A stretch of 64,000 nt of DNA from contig CAZECN010000001.1 in the NCBI GenBank assembly GCA_964510575.1, positions 124,001 to 188,000 of the forward strand, given 5' to 3'. The notes beneath the pieces are model-generated. The model was not told the DNA's origin, searched no databases, and saw nothing but the letters and a program-made list of their open reading frames with translations. The DNA is from CALKYB01 sp964510575. GTDB lineage: Bacteria; Bdellovibrionota_C; UBA2361; SZUA-149; CALKYB01. Each line of letters opens with the position of its first letter. Positions within the stretch are counted from its first letter, which is position 1. Of this stretch, positions 43,139-51,902 are shown piece by piece. A program made the translations under genes and the position numbers.

Positions 43139-44068
43139 TTAGCTTGGGTTTAAGATTTCCCTAGTTTGAATTTCAGAGTCAACAATAGTTGGAGCTCCGG
43201 GGCGAGGATCTCCAGGGTTTGAGCCTACGACATTAACTTCATCTGAGTCGCTTAGACCATCTCCATCAGAGTCGAGAGAGGTTGGATTCGAGTTGAAAAC
43301 AAAAACTTCATCCCCGTCTGAAATTGAATCCCCATCGGTATCAGCAATCAGCGGGTCGCTACCAAAGGAAGGTTCGGCAAAATCGTATATTCCGTCCTGG
43401 TCAGTATCCACTGGTCTAATGGAGTTTCCAATATCGACCAACCTTGTCTGAAGTAGGTTAGCCATCATTTGATATCCAGTGGCATCAGGATGGAGATCGT
43501 CACTACTTAAAACGCCCGGTCCTAAGCTAAAAAAATCAACTTCGGTAAAAGGCTCAATTTGCCGGTTAACTGCATTTACCCAGCCAACTTGGAACCCTCT
43601 GTTAACATGGATAAGTGTTCCAAGTAGAGGCACCGCACCGGTAGCTGCTGCAACTTGTTCAATTCTTAGTAGATTAGCTCTTGTCGCTGCTGCGCTAGTA
43701 TTAAGAAAAAAATCATTAACACCTTCAAGTATTACTATGTAGTCTGGGTTAGGTATTGAGGTAAAAACTCCAGGGGCGCGTGCAAGACCAGTTGGGGTTC
43801 TTTCCCCTGAAATACCTGCATTGAGGATGAAGGCGTTTGGTAAGAGCAGGTTTAACCAACCGGGATATCCTAAGCCTGTCTCGTCCCTAACTCCAAAAGT
43901 TATCGAGTCTCCAAAGCAGATGATAACCAGCTGTCTGTCGCAGTTATGGTCGACTATCCCATCGATGTCTTGGCAGGCTTCCGCTTGGCCACTCAATCCA
44001 AGGAGTAACAGAGTTCCTACTACTAGTAGGTTTTTTATTTGTTTTCTCAATTCTTTTCGTAGTGACAT
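43139..44068 (-). CDS. Secreted SGNH/GDSL esterase with calcium-type repeats
   Basis: A 309-residue exported protein: signal peptide to about residue 31 (QAEA-C), block I 'VIICFGDSITFG' with Ser55, block III 'LEGVNDFF', and block V 'SSDDLHPDATGY' with catalytic Asp and His. The C-terminal part (about 215-285) has three Asp-rich repeats such as DTDQDGIYD, DTDGDSISDGDE and DSDGDGLSDSDE, the thrombospondin type 3-like calcium motif, which often stiffens secreted proteins. Substrates could be lipids or acetylated glycans. Confidence 0.88.
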   Translation of the reverse strand: MSLRKELRKQIKNLLVVGTLLLLGLSGQAEACQDIDGIVDHNCDRQLVIICFGDSITFGVRDETGLGYPGWLNLLLPNAFILNAGISGERTPTGLARAPGVFTSIPNPDYIVILEGVNDFFLNTSAAATRANLLRIEQVAAATGAVPLLGTLIHVNRGFQVGWVNAVNRQIEPFTEVDFFSLGPGVLSSDDLHPDATGYQMMANLLQTRLVDIGNSIRPVDTDQDGIYDFAEPSFGSDPLIADTDGDSISDGDEVFVFNSNPTSLDSDGDGLSDSDEVNVVGSNPGDPRPGAPTIVDSEIQTREILNPS

Positions 44069-44178
44069 TTATCGACTAAGTTAGTGGCTTAAGAGTGTAC
44101 CTCTGCTAGGTTCTTAGGGGCATTAAGTTTAGACCAAATTCACCATAATCGTAAGTATTTTGAAAACGATCTCTCCAG

Positions 44179-44321
44179 ATATACTCAACCTGATTTAAAT
44201 TCCGGCTTTTAAAGACATTTAAGGGTTGAGTATATAGTTTTTTGGCCGAACTAAAAGTTCGGCTTTATACTGCGCCCATGATAACTCTCTAAAAATCGAA
44301 TTTTCAATGAGGCGCGGTATA
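44179..44321 (+). mobile_element. Structured modular repeat, copy B (short form)
   Basis: 143 bp. Unit alpha runs from ATATACTCAACC (44179-44190) to GGTTGAGTATAT (44224-44235), the hairpin GCCGAAC-TAAAA-GTTCGGC is at 44245-44263, and unit beta runs from TATACTGCGCC (44266-44276) to GGCGCGGTATA (44311-44321). It aligns with copies A and C but lacks the folded insert between two GGTTGAGTATA repeats. It sits between the GDSL gene and the GT-C-like gene and disrupts no visible frame. Confidence 0.8.
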
Positions 44322-44367
44322 GACCTAAATTTTAAGAACTTATTATTGAACATATATTTAGTTATAA

Positions 44368-45891
44368 ATGTCTGAGCAAAAAATAGCTAAGGGCCTTAAA
44401 GAAGTTTGGCAGATTCGAGGGGTTGGTCTTCTGATTATGGCTTTGGCTAGCATTGCTGCTGGTAGCTATCTCTTTTCTCCTTTAACTGGATTTCTGTTTT
44501 TTCGTCAGCTGGCAGTTGGTCGTTGGATCAGAGCAAACGGGGAAGTGCCTTTCGCTGATATGTGGACTCAGGCTGGTCGAGATCGAGTTTGGCATGACGG
44601 CTCATGGCTATGGGATCTTTTGATTGCAATGATAGAAAGGGTTCCTTTTGAGAGCTCCTTTTTGACCCTTAAGCTCTTGCTCGGTATTTTCCTATGCCTT
44701 GCTTTGGCAAATTGTTTTTCTAGATGCAGTGGTTCTCTGTTCTTTGGTTTTGTGATTTCGATGCCAGTTGTCTCGGGGATACTGTACCGAGCTACATTAG
44801 ATTCATCTTTAATAGCTTATGTTCTAACTGCGCTAATTCTACTTCTTTTGAGCCCTTGGTTTACAGGGCAGCGAGCAGGGTGGTTGGGCTGTTTACTTCT
44901 TTTTCTTAGTGCAATTCTGCTATCTAATACTTACGAAGATCATCTATTGGTGCTTTTATTTATCTCTGGATTGTTGGTTGGTAGCTATGATCGTTCTAGT
45001 AGGTCGCTTCCAATATTCCTTCTACTTAGCCCAGTTTTTCTGACCCCCTATTTTGGTGCTCAGGCTTTGCAAGAGACTGCATCCAGTGTTTCTTCTTTTT
45101 TTGATAGACTATCGTTTAATCCTAATCCTGGTTCTTTGTATAACTTTGAGACTAGTTTCGTAATATTGGTTTGGGCTTTGGCGCTCGTATTGGTTTTAGA
45201 AAATCGTTCTTTAAAAAAATTAAAATTACTTCGCTTTGTTTTTTTGCCTCTCACTCTCTCAGTAACGGCATTAGTTGATGTTGGGTTAGCTCCCTGGGCT
45301 TTAATATTCTCTGGGCTAGTTGTTAGTATTTCTTGGAGAATAGGAGAAGAAAGTGGAGGTAACTTCCGAACTTTTATTGTCAAGATTAGAAATGCCTTAG
45401 CTGCGGTGGATCCTGCTCCAGCGGGCTTTTTATTTTTTTGTATAGTTTTTGTTAATATAAAAAAGTCTGCCCAGTTGCCAATTGGAACTGACTACACACC
45501 TCTTCCAGCTGATTTAGAGGATGCCCTTGGGGAGTTAGAGGGAGCGAGTGTTCTTCACAATCGTGAATTAGGAGATTACTTGGTTTATCTTTATTCAGAT
45601 CATAATGGCTCAGTTTTAAAAAAGCCTCACTTGGACTCCAGAGTAGCTGTTTTTAGCCGGGAGCTTTCCAAAAGAGAGATGAAGGCTGAGGGCTTAGTGG
45701 ATGGAGGGGTGAGCTTGTATTCGTGGTTGGATCCTAAATATGTGCTTTGCCGGACAAAGACCCCACTTTGTAAGCTATTTATTGAGGAACCGTCCTGGAA
45801 TCCGGTTGAGAATAAAAATCCCGATTCTAATACTAGGCATTTTCAGGGCCTGTGGACATTGCTTTCTAGCGAAGGTGACGAAGTCCGGTAA
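44368..45891 (+). CDS. Multi-pass membrane protein, GT-C-like
   Basis: A 507-residue protein with about ten or eleven membrane helices up to residue 360 and a soluble tail of about 140 residues. The first loop, 'GEVPFADMWTQAGRDRVWHDGSWLWDLL', with Asp and His after helix 1, recalls the catalytic loop of GT-C glycosyltransferases, which use polyprenyl-linked sugars. That placement is inferred from layout only. It lies just downstream of repeat copy B. Confidence 0.6.
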   Translation: MSEQKIAKGLKEVWQIRGVGLLIMALASIAAGSYLFSPLTGFLFFRQLAVGRWIRANGEVPFADMWTQAGRDRVWHDGSWLWDLLIAMIERVPFESSFLTLKLLLGIFLCLALANCFSRCSGSLFFGFVISMPVVSGILYRATLDSSLIAYVLTALILLLLSPWFTGQRAGWLGCLLLFLSAILLSNTYEDHLLVLLFISGLLVGSYDRSSRSLPIFLLLSPVFLTPYFGAQALQETASSVSSFFDRLSFNPNPGSLYNFETSFVILVWALALVLVLENRSLKKLKLLRFVFLPLTLSVTALVDVGLAPWALIFSGLVVSISWRIGEESGGNFRTFIVKIRNALAAVDPAPAGFLFFCIVFVNIKKSAQLPIGTDYTPLPADLEDALGELEGASVLHNRELGDYLVYLYSDHNGSVLKKPHLDSRVAVFSRELSKREMKAEGLVDGGVSLYSWLDPKYVLCRTKTPLCKLFIEEPSWNPVENKNPDSNTRHFQGLWTLLSSEGDEVR

Positions 45892-45962
45892 TAGATGATA
45901 GGTTCTCCCCAATTCAGAGGGCCCTAGAGAGGCCTCAAACTTTTTTCCATTCTTTTAGGGCA

Positions 45963-48900
45963 ATGCATACAAGTTTTTTTACCAATTCATCTTCTATTTT
46001 TGTTGTTGAAAGCGATCAAGAGCTCTCCTCAGCTGACGCGGAAAAAGTTGAATGGATGTTACAGGCCGTTCATTCTGATCAGACCAGCTACCAAGGGGAG
46101 TATCTTGGGCCTAGAAAAGAGATGGTAACCCCTTGGTCTACAAATGCAGTCGAAATAGCCGGCAACCTTGGGATTGGCTCGATTAAAAGAATTGAAAACT
46201 TTCAACAGATAATTGATGACAAGCTAGTTGATGGATCGAACCTTGAGTTTGACCCCATGACCCAGAGTAAGTTTTCTTCCTTGGGTGCTAACACTCTCTT
46301 AGTCGATCGAGATCCAGAGCCATTGCAGGAGATTGATGATATTGAAGCTTATAACTCTGAAAACGGACTAGCCTTATCTCAAGAGGAAATAGAATTTCTT
46401 GAAAAGTTTGTTCTTAGCTCAGGAAGAAAACTTACCGATGCGGAATTATTTGGTTTTGCTCAAATAAACTCAGAGCATTGTCGACACAAAATATTTAATG
46501 GAACTTTTGTTGTTGAAGGGGATAAGAAGAATCAATCTCTTTTTGACCTTATCAAAAAAACCACTGCTGAGAATGGAGAGACAGTAGTCTCTGCATATAA
46601 AGATAATGTCGCTTTTCTGAAAGGGCCAGGTGTAAACCTATTTCACCCCGGGGATCAGAATCTTTTTGGTTTATCAAAAAAATCTACTGTTATTTCTCTA
46701 AAGGCTGAAACTCATAATTTTCCAACTACTGTTGAGCCTTTCAGTGGGGCTAGTACGGGAAGTGGAGGAGAAATTAGGGACAGGATGGCTGGAGGACGTG
46801 GGAGTATTCCTATGGCTGGAACAGCTGTTTACATGACTTCTTACCCTCGTTTGGAAGGCTCCTTAGCAGCTTCTTGGGAAAATAAGTTTAGTGAAAGAAG
46901 TTGGAAGTACCAGTCACCTCGAGAAATACTAACCAAGGCTTCGAATGGAGCCTCTGATTTTGGTAACAAGTTCGGTCAACCTTTGATTACCGGCTCTCTT
47001 CTAGTTTTTGAGGGAGAAAGTGAGCGCTCTAGTTACGCCTACGATCGGACGGTAATGTTGGCGGGCGGAATTGGTTACACTACGGATGATAATGCGATTA
47101 AGACTGATCCTGAACCTGGACAGTTAATTGTTGTATTAGGTGGGGATAATTACAGGATTGGAATGGCAGGGGGTTCTGTCAGTTCGGTAGATACCGGAGC
47201 CGCTTCAACTGCACTCGAGTTATCGGCTGTTCAGAGGCCAAACCCTGAGATGCAAAAGCGAGTTTTTAATGCAATTCGATCCTTGGTTGAGCGGGGCTCT
47301 AACCCAATAGTTCTAGTGCATGATCATGGAGCTGGTGGTCATATGAATTGTTTGGCTGAGTTGGTTGAAGAAAGAGGGGGGCGAATAGAAGTAGACAAGC
47401 TTCCTATCGGGGACAAAACACTTTCAGTTAAAGAAATTCTTTCTAACGAGTCCCAAGAGAGAATGGGCTTGGTGATTGCTAAAGAGAACTTATCTGAGCT
47501 TGAAGCAATTTGCACTCGAGAAAGAGCGCCTTTTTATGTGGTTGGAGAGATTACTGATGATAGTACACTTCGATTTGTAGAATCTGATTCAGATTCCAAT
47601 AGCCTGGAACCTGTGAACCTACCTTTTGAGGTCATCTTGGGTTCCGCCCCGACTACTATATTAGAGGGGGAGGTAGAAGCTATAGGTACTCCAGCCATTA
47701 AGCTTGAAATTAGTAGTAATGAAGATTTGCTAGCCACGGTGCAAAAGCTACTTTCTTTAGAAAGCGTTGCCTGTAAAGATTGGTTGACCAATAAGGTTGA
47801 TCGGAGTGTTACCGGGTTAGTGGCTTGTCAGCAATGCGCTGGACCTTTGCAACTCCCGCTTAACGATTTGGGTGTTATGGCGTCATCCTATGAAGGAGGG
47901 GCTGGGATAGCGACTTCTATAGGTCATGCGCCAATTGCCGCCTTGATCGATGAGAAGGCTGGATCTCGTTTAGCGATTGCAGAGGCTCTGACTAATATTG
48001 TTTTTGCTGAGCTAGAAGATGGATTGAACTCCGTCTCTCTGAGTGCGAACTGGATGTGGCCTGCTAAAAGGCCAGGGGAGAACGTGAGGCTTTACCAAGC
48101 TGTTGAAGCGGTGTCTGAATTTTCTATTGCCCTAGGTTTACCAGTCCCAACTGGTAAAGATTCTCTTTCCATGACTATGAATTATCCAGATGGAGCTGAG
48201 GTTCGCGCCCCGGGAACGGTTGTTATATCTGCTTCTGCCCCTGTTAGAGATATCGAAAAGACGGTAACTGCCGACTTAAAAGACCAGACAGACACTAGCC
48301 TTGTTTATGTTAATTTCTCCGGACAAACCAAAGATGCCCTTGGTGGTAGCAGCTTGGCTCAGACCTTGGGTGGAATAGGGAATGAGGTGCCGGATGTTGA
48401 GTCTGTCGAAGATTTAAAATCAGCCTTTGAGGCTGTTCAGAAGCTTATTTCTAAGGGATTGGTCTTAGCAGGACATGATGTTTCTGCCGGTGGTCTGATT
48501 GGATGTGTTCTTGAGATGGCTTTTGTGGGTGATGTCGGATTTGAACTAAGCTTACCTAAGGAACAAAACTTATCTTATCTTTTTTGTGAAAAGCCTGGCG
48601 TGGTTTTGCAAATTAAAACCGATTCATTGGCCACCATAGAGGAAGATTTTCCAAGGGTTGATTTTATTGACCTAGGAGTGGTCGGAGGAGAGGCCGTTAG
48701 TATCCAGGCCGGTGGTTTAAAGCTTAGCGAGTATTTGGCGGGTTTGAGAGAAACTTGGTTTAAACCTTCCTCTCTGTTGGACAGCTTCCAATGTGAAAAC
48801 GATAAGGATTTAGAAAGACGGGAGAGTTTCGCTAGGAATAAACTTGTCTATGACTTCCCAAAAGATTTTAAGAAGTCTTTAGAGAATATTCCTCAAATTT

Positions 48901-49661
48901 CTAGCGATAAAGCCAAAGGACCCTTGGCTGCTATCTTGAGAGATAAGGGGACAAACGGGGAGCGGGAGATGGCTTTTGCTCTTTATGCAGCAGGCTACCA
49001 AGTTAAAGATATTACCATGACTGATCTTATGACTGGGGCGGAGGATCTTTCAGATATTTCTTTCTTGGTTTTCCCTGGTGGCTTTACTAATAGCGATGTT
49101 CTTGGCGCTGCTAGAGGTTGGGCCGGGGCTTTTAAATATAATCCTAAAGCCATGGCAGCCCTTGAGGGATTTTTAGCTCGTGAAGATACCCTTTCTCTCG
49201 GAGTCTGCAATGGCTGTCAGCTAATGAACCTGTTGGACGTGGTTTCAGAAGACAGAATATTTTTAGATCATAATGATTCTAAGAAGTTTGAGTCTGGCTT
49301 TGTTAATCTTTTGGTTGGGGAATCGCCTAGTATAATTCTCAAACCTTTGGAGGGCACTAGGTTAGGTGCCTGGGTTGCTCATGGGGAGGGTAAGTTTGTT
49401 TTTTCAACAGAAAGCTTAGCTGATAGTATTGCCCTTAAATATGCTTATTCTGAATATCCAGCCAATCCAAATGGATCTGCTTTTGGAGCAGCTGGTGTAG
49501 TTTCCAAGGATGGTAGGCATTTGGCTATGATGCCACATATCGAAAGAAGCATAAGGCCTTGGCAGTGGCCTTATCAAGGAAAGGGATTTGAATATGCTGA
49601 ATTTACGCCATGGATTTTGGCTTTCAGGGCGGCCTATGAATGGAGCCAATCTAAACAGTAG
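45963..49661 (+). CDS. purL: Phosphoribosylformylglycinamidine synthase (PurL-PurQ fusion)
   Basis: A 1232-residue large-type FGAM synthase. 'FAQINSEHCRHKIFNG' and 'KAETHNFPTTVEPFSGASTG' belong to the synthetase half, 'HDVSAGGLIGCVLEMA' to the second AIR-synthase-like half, and the C-terminal glutaminase has 'GVCNGCQLMNLL' (catalytic Cys near 1083), 'AHGEGKF' and 'MMPHIERSIRPWQWP' with the His-Glu pair. It converts FGAR to FGAM in purine synthesis using Gln. The long fused form is usual in gamma- and betaproteobacteria and eukaryotes. The next gene overlaps its 3' end by 26 bases. Confidence 0.96.
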   Translation: MHTSFFTNSSSIFVVESDQELSSADAEKVEWMLQAVHSDQTSYQGEYLGPRKEMVTPWSTNAVEIAGNLGIGSIKRIENFQQIIDDKLVDGSNLEFDPMTQSKFSSLGANTLLVDRDPEPLQEIDDIEAYNSENGLALSQEEIEFLEKFVLSSGRKLTDAELFGFAQINSEHCRHKIFNGTFVVEGDKKNQSLFDLIKKTTAENGETVVSAYKDNVAFLKGPGVNLFHPGDQNLFGLSKKSTVISLKAETHNFPTTVEPFSGASTGSGGEIRDRMAGGRGSIPMAGTAVYMTSYPRLEGSLAASWENKFSERSWKYQSPREILTKASNGASDFGNKFGQPLITGSLLVFEGESERSSYAYDRTVMLAGGIGYTTDDNAIKTDPEPGQLIVVLGGDNYRIGMAGGSVSSVDTGAASTALELSAVQRPNPEMQKRVFNAIRSLVERGSNPIVLVHDHGAGGHMNCLAELVEERGGRIEVDKLPIGDKTLSVKEILSNESQERMGLVIAKENLSELEAICTRERAPFYVVGEITDDSTLRFVESDSDSNSLEPVNLPFEVILGSAPTTILEGEVEAIGTPAIKLEISSNEDLLATVQKLLSLESVACKDWLTNKVDRSVTGLVACQQCAGPLQLPLNDLGVMASSYEGGAGIATSIGHAPIAALIDEKAGSRLAIAEALTNIVFAELEDGLNSVSLSANWMWPAKRPGENVRLYQAVEAVSEFSIALGLPVPTGKDSLSMTMNYPDGAEVRAPGTVVISASAPVRDIEKTVTADLKDQTDTSLVYVNFSGQTKDALGGSSLAQTLGGIGNEVPDVESVEDLKSAFEAVQKLISKGLVLAGHDVSAGGLIGCVLEMAFVGDVGFELSLPKEQNLSYLFCEKPGVVLQIKTDSLATIEEDFPRVDFIDLGVVGGEAVSIQAGGLKLSEYLAGLRETWFKPSSLLDSFQCENDKDLERRESFARNKLVYDFPKDFKKSLENIPQISSDKAKGPLAAILRDKGTNGEREMAFALYAAGYQVKDITMTDLMTGAEDLSDISFLVFPGGFTNSDVLGAARGWAGAFKYNPKAMAALEGFLAREDTLSLGVCNGCQLMNLLDVVSEDRIFLDHNDSKKFESGFVNLLVGESPSIILKPLEGTRLGAWVAHGEGKFVFSTESLADSIALKYAYSEYPANPNGSAFGAAGVVSKDGRHLAMMPHIERSIRPWQWPYQGKGFEYAEFTPWILAFRAAYEWSQSKQ

Positions 49662-50409
49662 TTTGTTTCGATTGTTGTCTTGCTTTCTGTTGCTTTGCTT
49701 GACAATTCCCCAGCCTTTGAAGGCAGAAAGCAGAAATGCTGAGCTGTTAAAAATGTTAAAAGAGGTGCAGTCAAAGGCTCAAGCAGACATTTCCTTGTTG
49801 AAGTCCTTTCGCAAGGTTCCAAGACATAAATTTGTATCCGAAGAATTAAATTCCAGTGCCTACGAGAATAGAGAATTGAGTGATCAGGAAGGTAGTGTCA
49901 CGGTGAATCCTGTTCTTTTTGCCAGAATGATTAATGCATCAAAGGCTGAAATTGATAGCAATGTTTTGATTATTGGTGCTGGCTCTGGTTACCAAGCTGC
50001 AGTTCTTGCAAATCTTTTCGACAGTGTAGATGTTTTGGAATCTTCGCTTAGGGTCGCTAAAACGGCAAAGAAAAGAATCCAAGAGTTGAGTTTATCTAAT
50101 ATCAATTTTTTCATTGGAAGCCCTAAGGAAGGTGTCGGAGATCAGGACTCTTATGACGCGATTTTCGCCTTTGATGAAGATAAGATTATGGAAGAGGGGA
50201 TGGTTTTTCCTAAGCTTATCTCCCCGATGGGAGTGAGTGGCAAGTTAGTTCTCCCTAAAGGCTCTGACGGTATGACTATTAAGGTGGGCGCTAGGAATGA
50301 AGACGGAAAGCTAGAGTGGAGTAAAGCTACATTCCAAGTGCCAAGTAAAAAGCAGGTTGAGAAGAAAGATAAGTCAACGGGATGGAAAATAAGAGGGCTA
50401 GCCCGCTAG
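49636..50409 (+). CDS. Exported PCMT-like methyltransferase
   Basis: From ATG 49636, inside the end of purL, the product has a Sec signal ('LLSCFLLLCLTIPQPLKA', cleavage near residue 31) and then a protein-L-isoaspartate O-methyltransferase-like domain: 'FRKVPRHKFVSEEL', 'GSVTVNPVLFARMI' in place of the usual GQTISQP block, and the SAM motif 'VLIIGAGSGYQAAVLANLF'. PCMT repairs damaged Asp/Asn using SAM. An exported copy is odd since SAM is cytoplasmic. An earlier in-frame ATG at 49588 would break the signal peptide. Confidence 0.75.
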   Translation: MNGANLNSSLFRLLSCFLLLCLTIPQPLKAESRNAELLKMLKEVQSKAQADISLLKSFRKVPRHKFVSEELNSSAYENRELSDQEGSVTVNPVLFARMINASKAEIDSNVLIIGAGSGYQAAVLANLFDSVDVLESSLRVAKTAKKRIQELSLSNINFFIGSPKEGVGDQDSYDAIFAFDEDKIMEEGMVFPKLISPMGVSGKLVLPKGSDGMTIKVGARNEDGKLEWSKATFQVPSKKQVEKKDKSTGWKIRGLAR

Positions 50410-50418
50410 CGTAATAAT

Positions 50419-50964
50419 TTATTTTATTCTTCTTAGGGTTGGAGGCTTTCGCTTACTGGATGTACTTTTTTCCAACTTTTTTTCAGGAGGCTTTTCGGAA
50501 GATTTGTCTTTTACTAGACCAAGTTTAGATTTTATATTTTGCCCCGCTTGTTTAAATAGTTGGCGAGCTACATCCGCTGCTGCTTCTCGGGGCATATCTT
50601 GATGCCATAGCTGTTGTTTGGCCGAATTCGGATTTCCAGTGTCAACTGACATTGCCCAAATAGCTGGCCATGGGATTTCACAGTCAAAGTAGTTTTGCCC
50701 AAACTTTAGAGTACAGGATATTTTTTCTTCCGTAGCGTAAGGAACATAGTTGAAGGCCATACTCATTCTTAGAGTGAGTGCATGTTGACCTTCGCAATGT
50801 TCGGGGACTGCAACACCATCTCGACGCGTATCGAGTTGAATAAAAACTTCTCCAAGTTCTATCCACTCTTGGAATAGCTGAAATTTATCTTTATCTTCCA
50901 AAACAATTAACTTTACAGGGCTAAATCTTTTCTTCTTGTTTACCCCTAATTTCGCATACGGCAA
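50419..50964 (-). CDS. SspB-like ClpXP adaptor
   Basis: A 181-residue protein resembling the SspB family: 'EVFIQLDTRRDGVAVPEHCEGQ', 'LTLRMSMAF', 'CTLKFGQNYFDCEIPWPAIWAM'. SspB binds ssrA-tagged proteins and hands them to ClpX. The C-terminal 60 residues are Lys/Pro/Ser-rich and probably flexible, and end in 'TLRRIK', a plausible counterpart of the ClpX-binding tail. The usual neighbour sspA is absent. The fold match is by pattern. Confidence 0.75.
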   Translation of the reverse strand: MPYAKLGVNKKKRFSPVKLIVLEDKDKFQLFQEWIELGEVFIQLDTRRDGVAVPEHCEGQHALTLRMSMAFNYVPYATEEKISCTLKFGQNYFDCEIPWPAIWAMSVDTGNPNSAKQQLWHQDMPREAAADVARQLFKQAGQNIKSKLGLVKDKSSEKPPEKKLEKSTSSKRKPPTLRRIK

Positions 50965-50988
50965 AGTCTATGCTCGTTGGTTAGGGGA

Positions 50989-51387
50989 ATATACTCAACC
51001 TAGTTTAAATTTCGGCCTTTTTTGATCCTGTCTGGTTGAGTATATCCGCCATGCTTTAGCATGGCCAGAGGACAGATACTGCGCCGGGGAATCTGTCAAA
51101 CGCGACCAGCGTTTTACCTCTAGGGTCTCCAAATACCTCGATTTCCCCCGGGTTAGTAATTAATTTAGACAAGACCTGAAGGCCTTGAGAAGCATATTTA
51201 GAGGTTGAGTANNNNNNNNNNNNNNNNNNNNNNNNNNNNNNNNNNNNNNNNNNNNNNNNNNNNNNNNNNNNNNNNNNNNNNNNNNNNNNNNNNNNNNNNN
51301 NNNNNNNNNNNGGCCTCGTCTGCGCTCGGCTTATACTGCGCCTATGCTTAATCTAGTAAAACCGAAATTTCAATGAGGCGCAGTATA
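50989..51387 (+). mobile_element. Structured modular repeat, copy C (contains gap)
   Basis: Starts ATATACTCAACC (50989-51000), inner GGTTGAGTATAT (51034-51045), then the folded insert (51046-51203: hairpin GCCATGC-TTTA-GCATGGC at 51048-51065, second TACTGCGCC, GGGGAA/TTCCCC pairing, CAAGACCT hairpin), a direct repeat GGTTGAGTA just before the N run, and after it unit beta TATACTGCGCCT (51332-51343) to AGGCGCAGTATA (51376-51387). It aligns with copy A read on the minus strand. The rest of the 559-base gap 50965-51523 holds no gene. Confidence 0.8.
51212..51311. other. Assembly gap of 100 N inside repeat copy C
   Basis: Exactly 100 N, placed where copies A and B have the short stretch with the GCCGAAC hairpin. 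Flanks do not overlap. The first bases after the gap (GGCCTCGTCTGCGCTCGGC) differ from the other copies, so the missing part may be a longer stem or insertion. True size unknown. Confidence 0.9.
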
Positions 51388-51523
51388 TAGGTTTTAGAGA
51401 CAGCTAAGTGTTTGAAAATATTCAAAATATTTCTAGCTTTTCTAAGGAATCGATAGGGGTCTAGTCATAATCTTAAAAGGGTCAATAGTTTAGGATCATT
51501 AGATAATTGGATATTTGTAGGTT

Positions 51524-51898
51524 TTGAGAGTTCATCCCGCAACATTTAGAGCTGCCAAGCTCTACTGGCAATTGCCGGCAATACTAGGACTGATTTTCGC
51601 GGCACTAGTTTTTACTTTTTTCTTTAAAGGTAAAGAACAGCAACGTGCGAAGGGAGGAGTGCATATGGTGAATGTAGCTGTTTCAGCAGTGACCCTTTCA
51701 GAAAACGAAACTTTTACAGCGGATCGAATTACCTGGAGAAAGCTAGCCCCAGCTCTTTTGCCTAGAGACTATATCGGGAACAAGAAAAGTTTAATTGGTT
51801 GTAGAGCTGCTGGCCCAATACCTGCTGCTTACCCAGTTACTCCAATTATGATTAAGGGTAACTGTGCGGCATTAAGAGAAGAGATGAGAGCAGGCTAA
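51524..51898 (+). CDS. Short SAF-domain protein (CpaB/RcpC-like)
   Basis: A 124-residue protein: basic start, one membrane helix (about 15-35), then 'VNVAVSAVTLSENETFTADRITWRKL', which matches the SAF domain of CpaB/RcpC, the periplasmic Flp-pilus assembly protein. It stops after the SAF domain, about half the usual CpaB length. The start is TTG with a weak site. It lies 4 bases before tadA and about 135 bases after repeat copy C. Confidence 0.65.
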   Translation: MRVHPATFRAAKLYWQLPAILGLIFAALVFTFFFKGKEQQRAKGGVHMVNVAVSAVTLSENETFTADRITWRKLAPALLPRDYIGNKKSLIGCRAAGPIPAAYPVTPIMIKGNCAALREEMRAG

Positions 51899-51902
51899 AA
51901 CT

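Noticed and set aside
44184..44232. Unit alpha as an integron attC site (ACTCAAC fits RYYYAAC and GTTGAGT fits GTTRRRY)
   Set aside because: The core boxes match, but inner L-box pairing is not kept in copies A and C, unit beta does not fit the consensus, there are no cassette genes and no integrase in the window.
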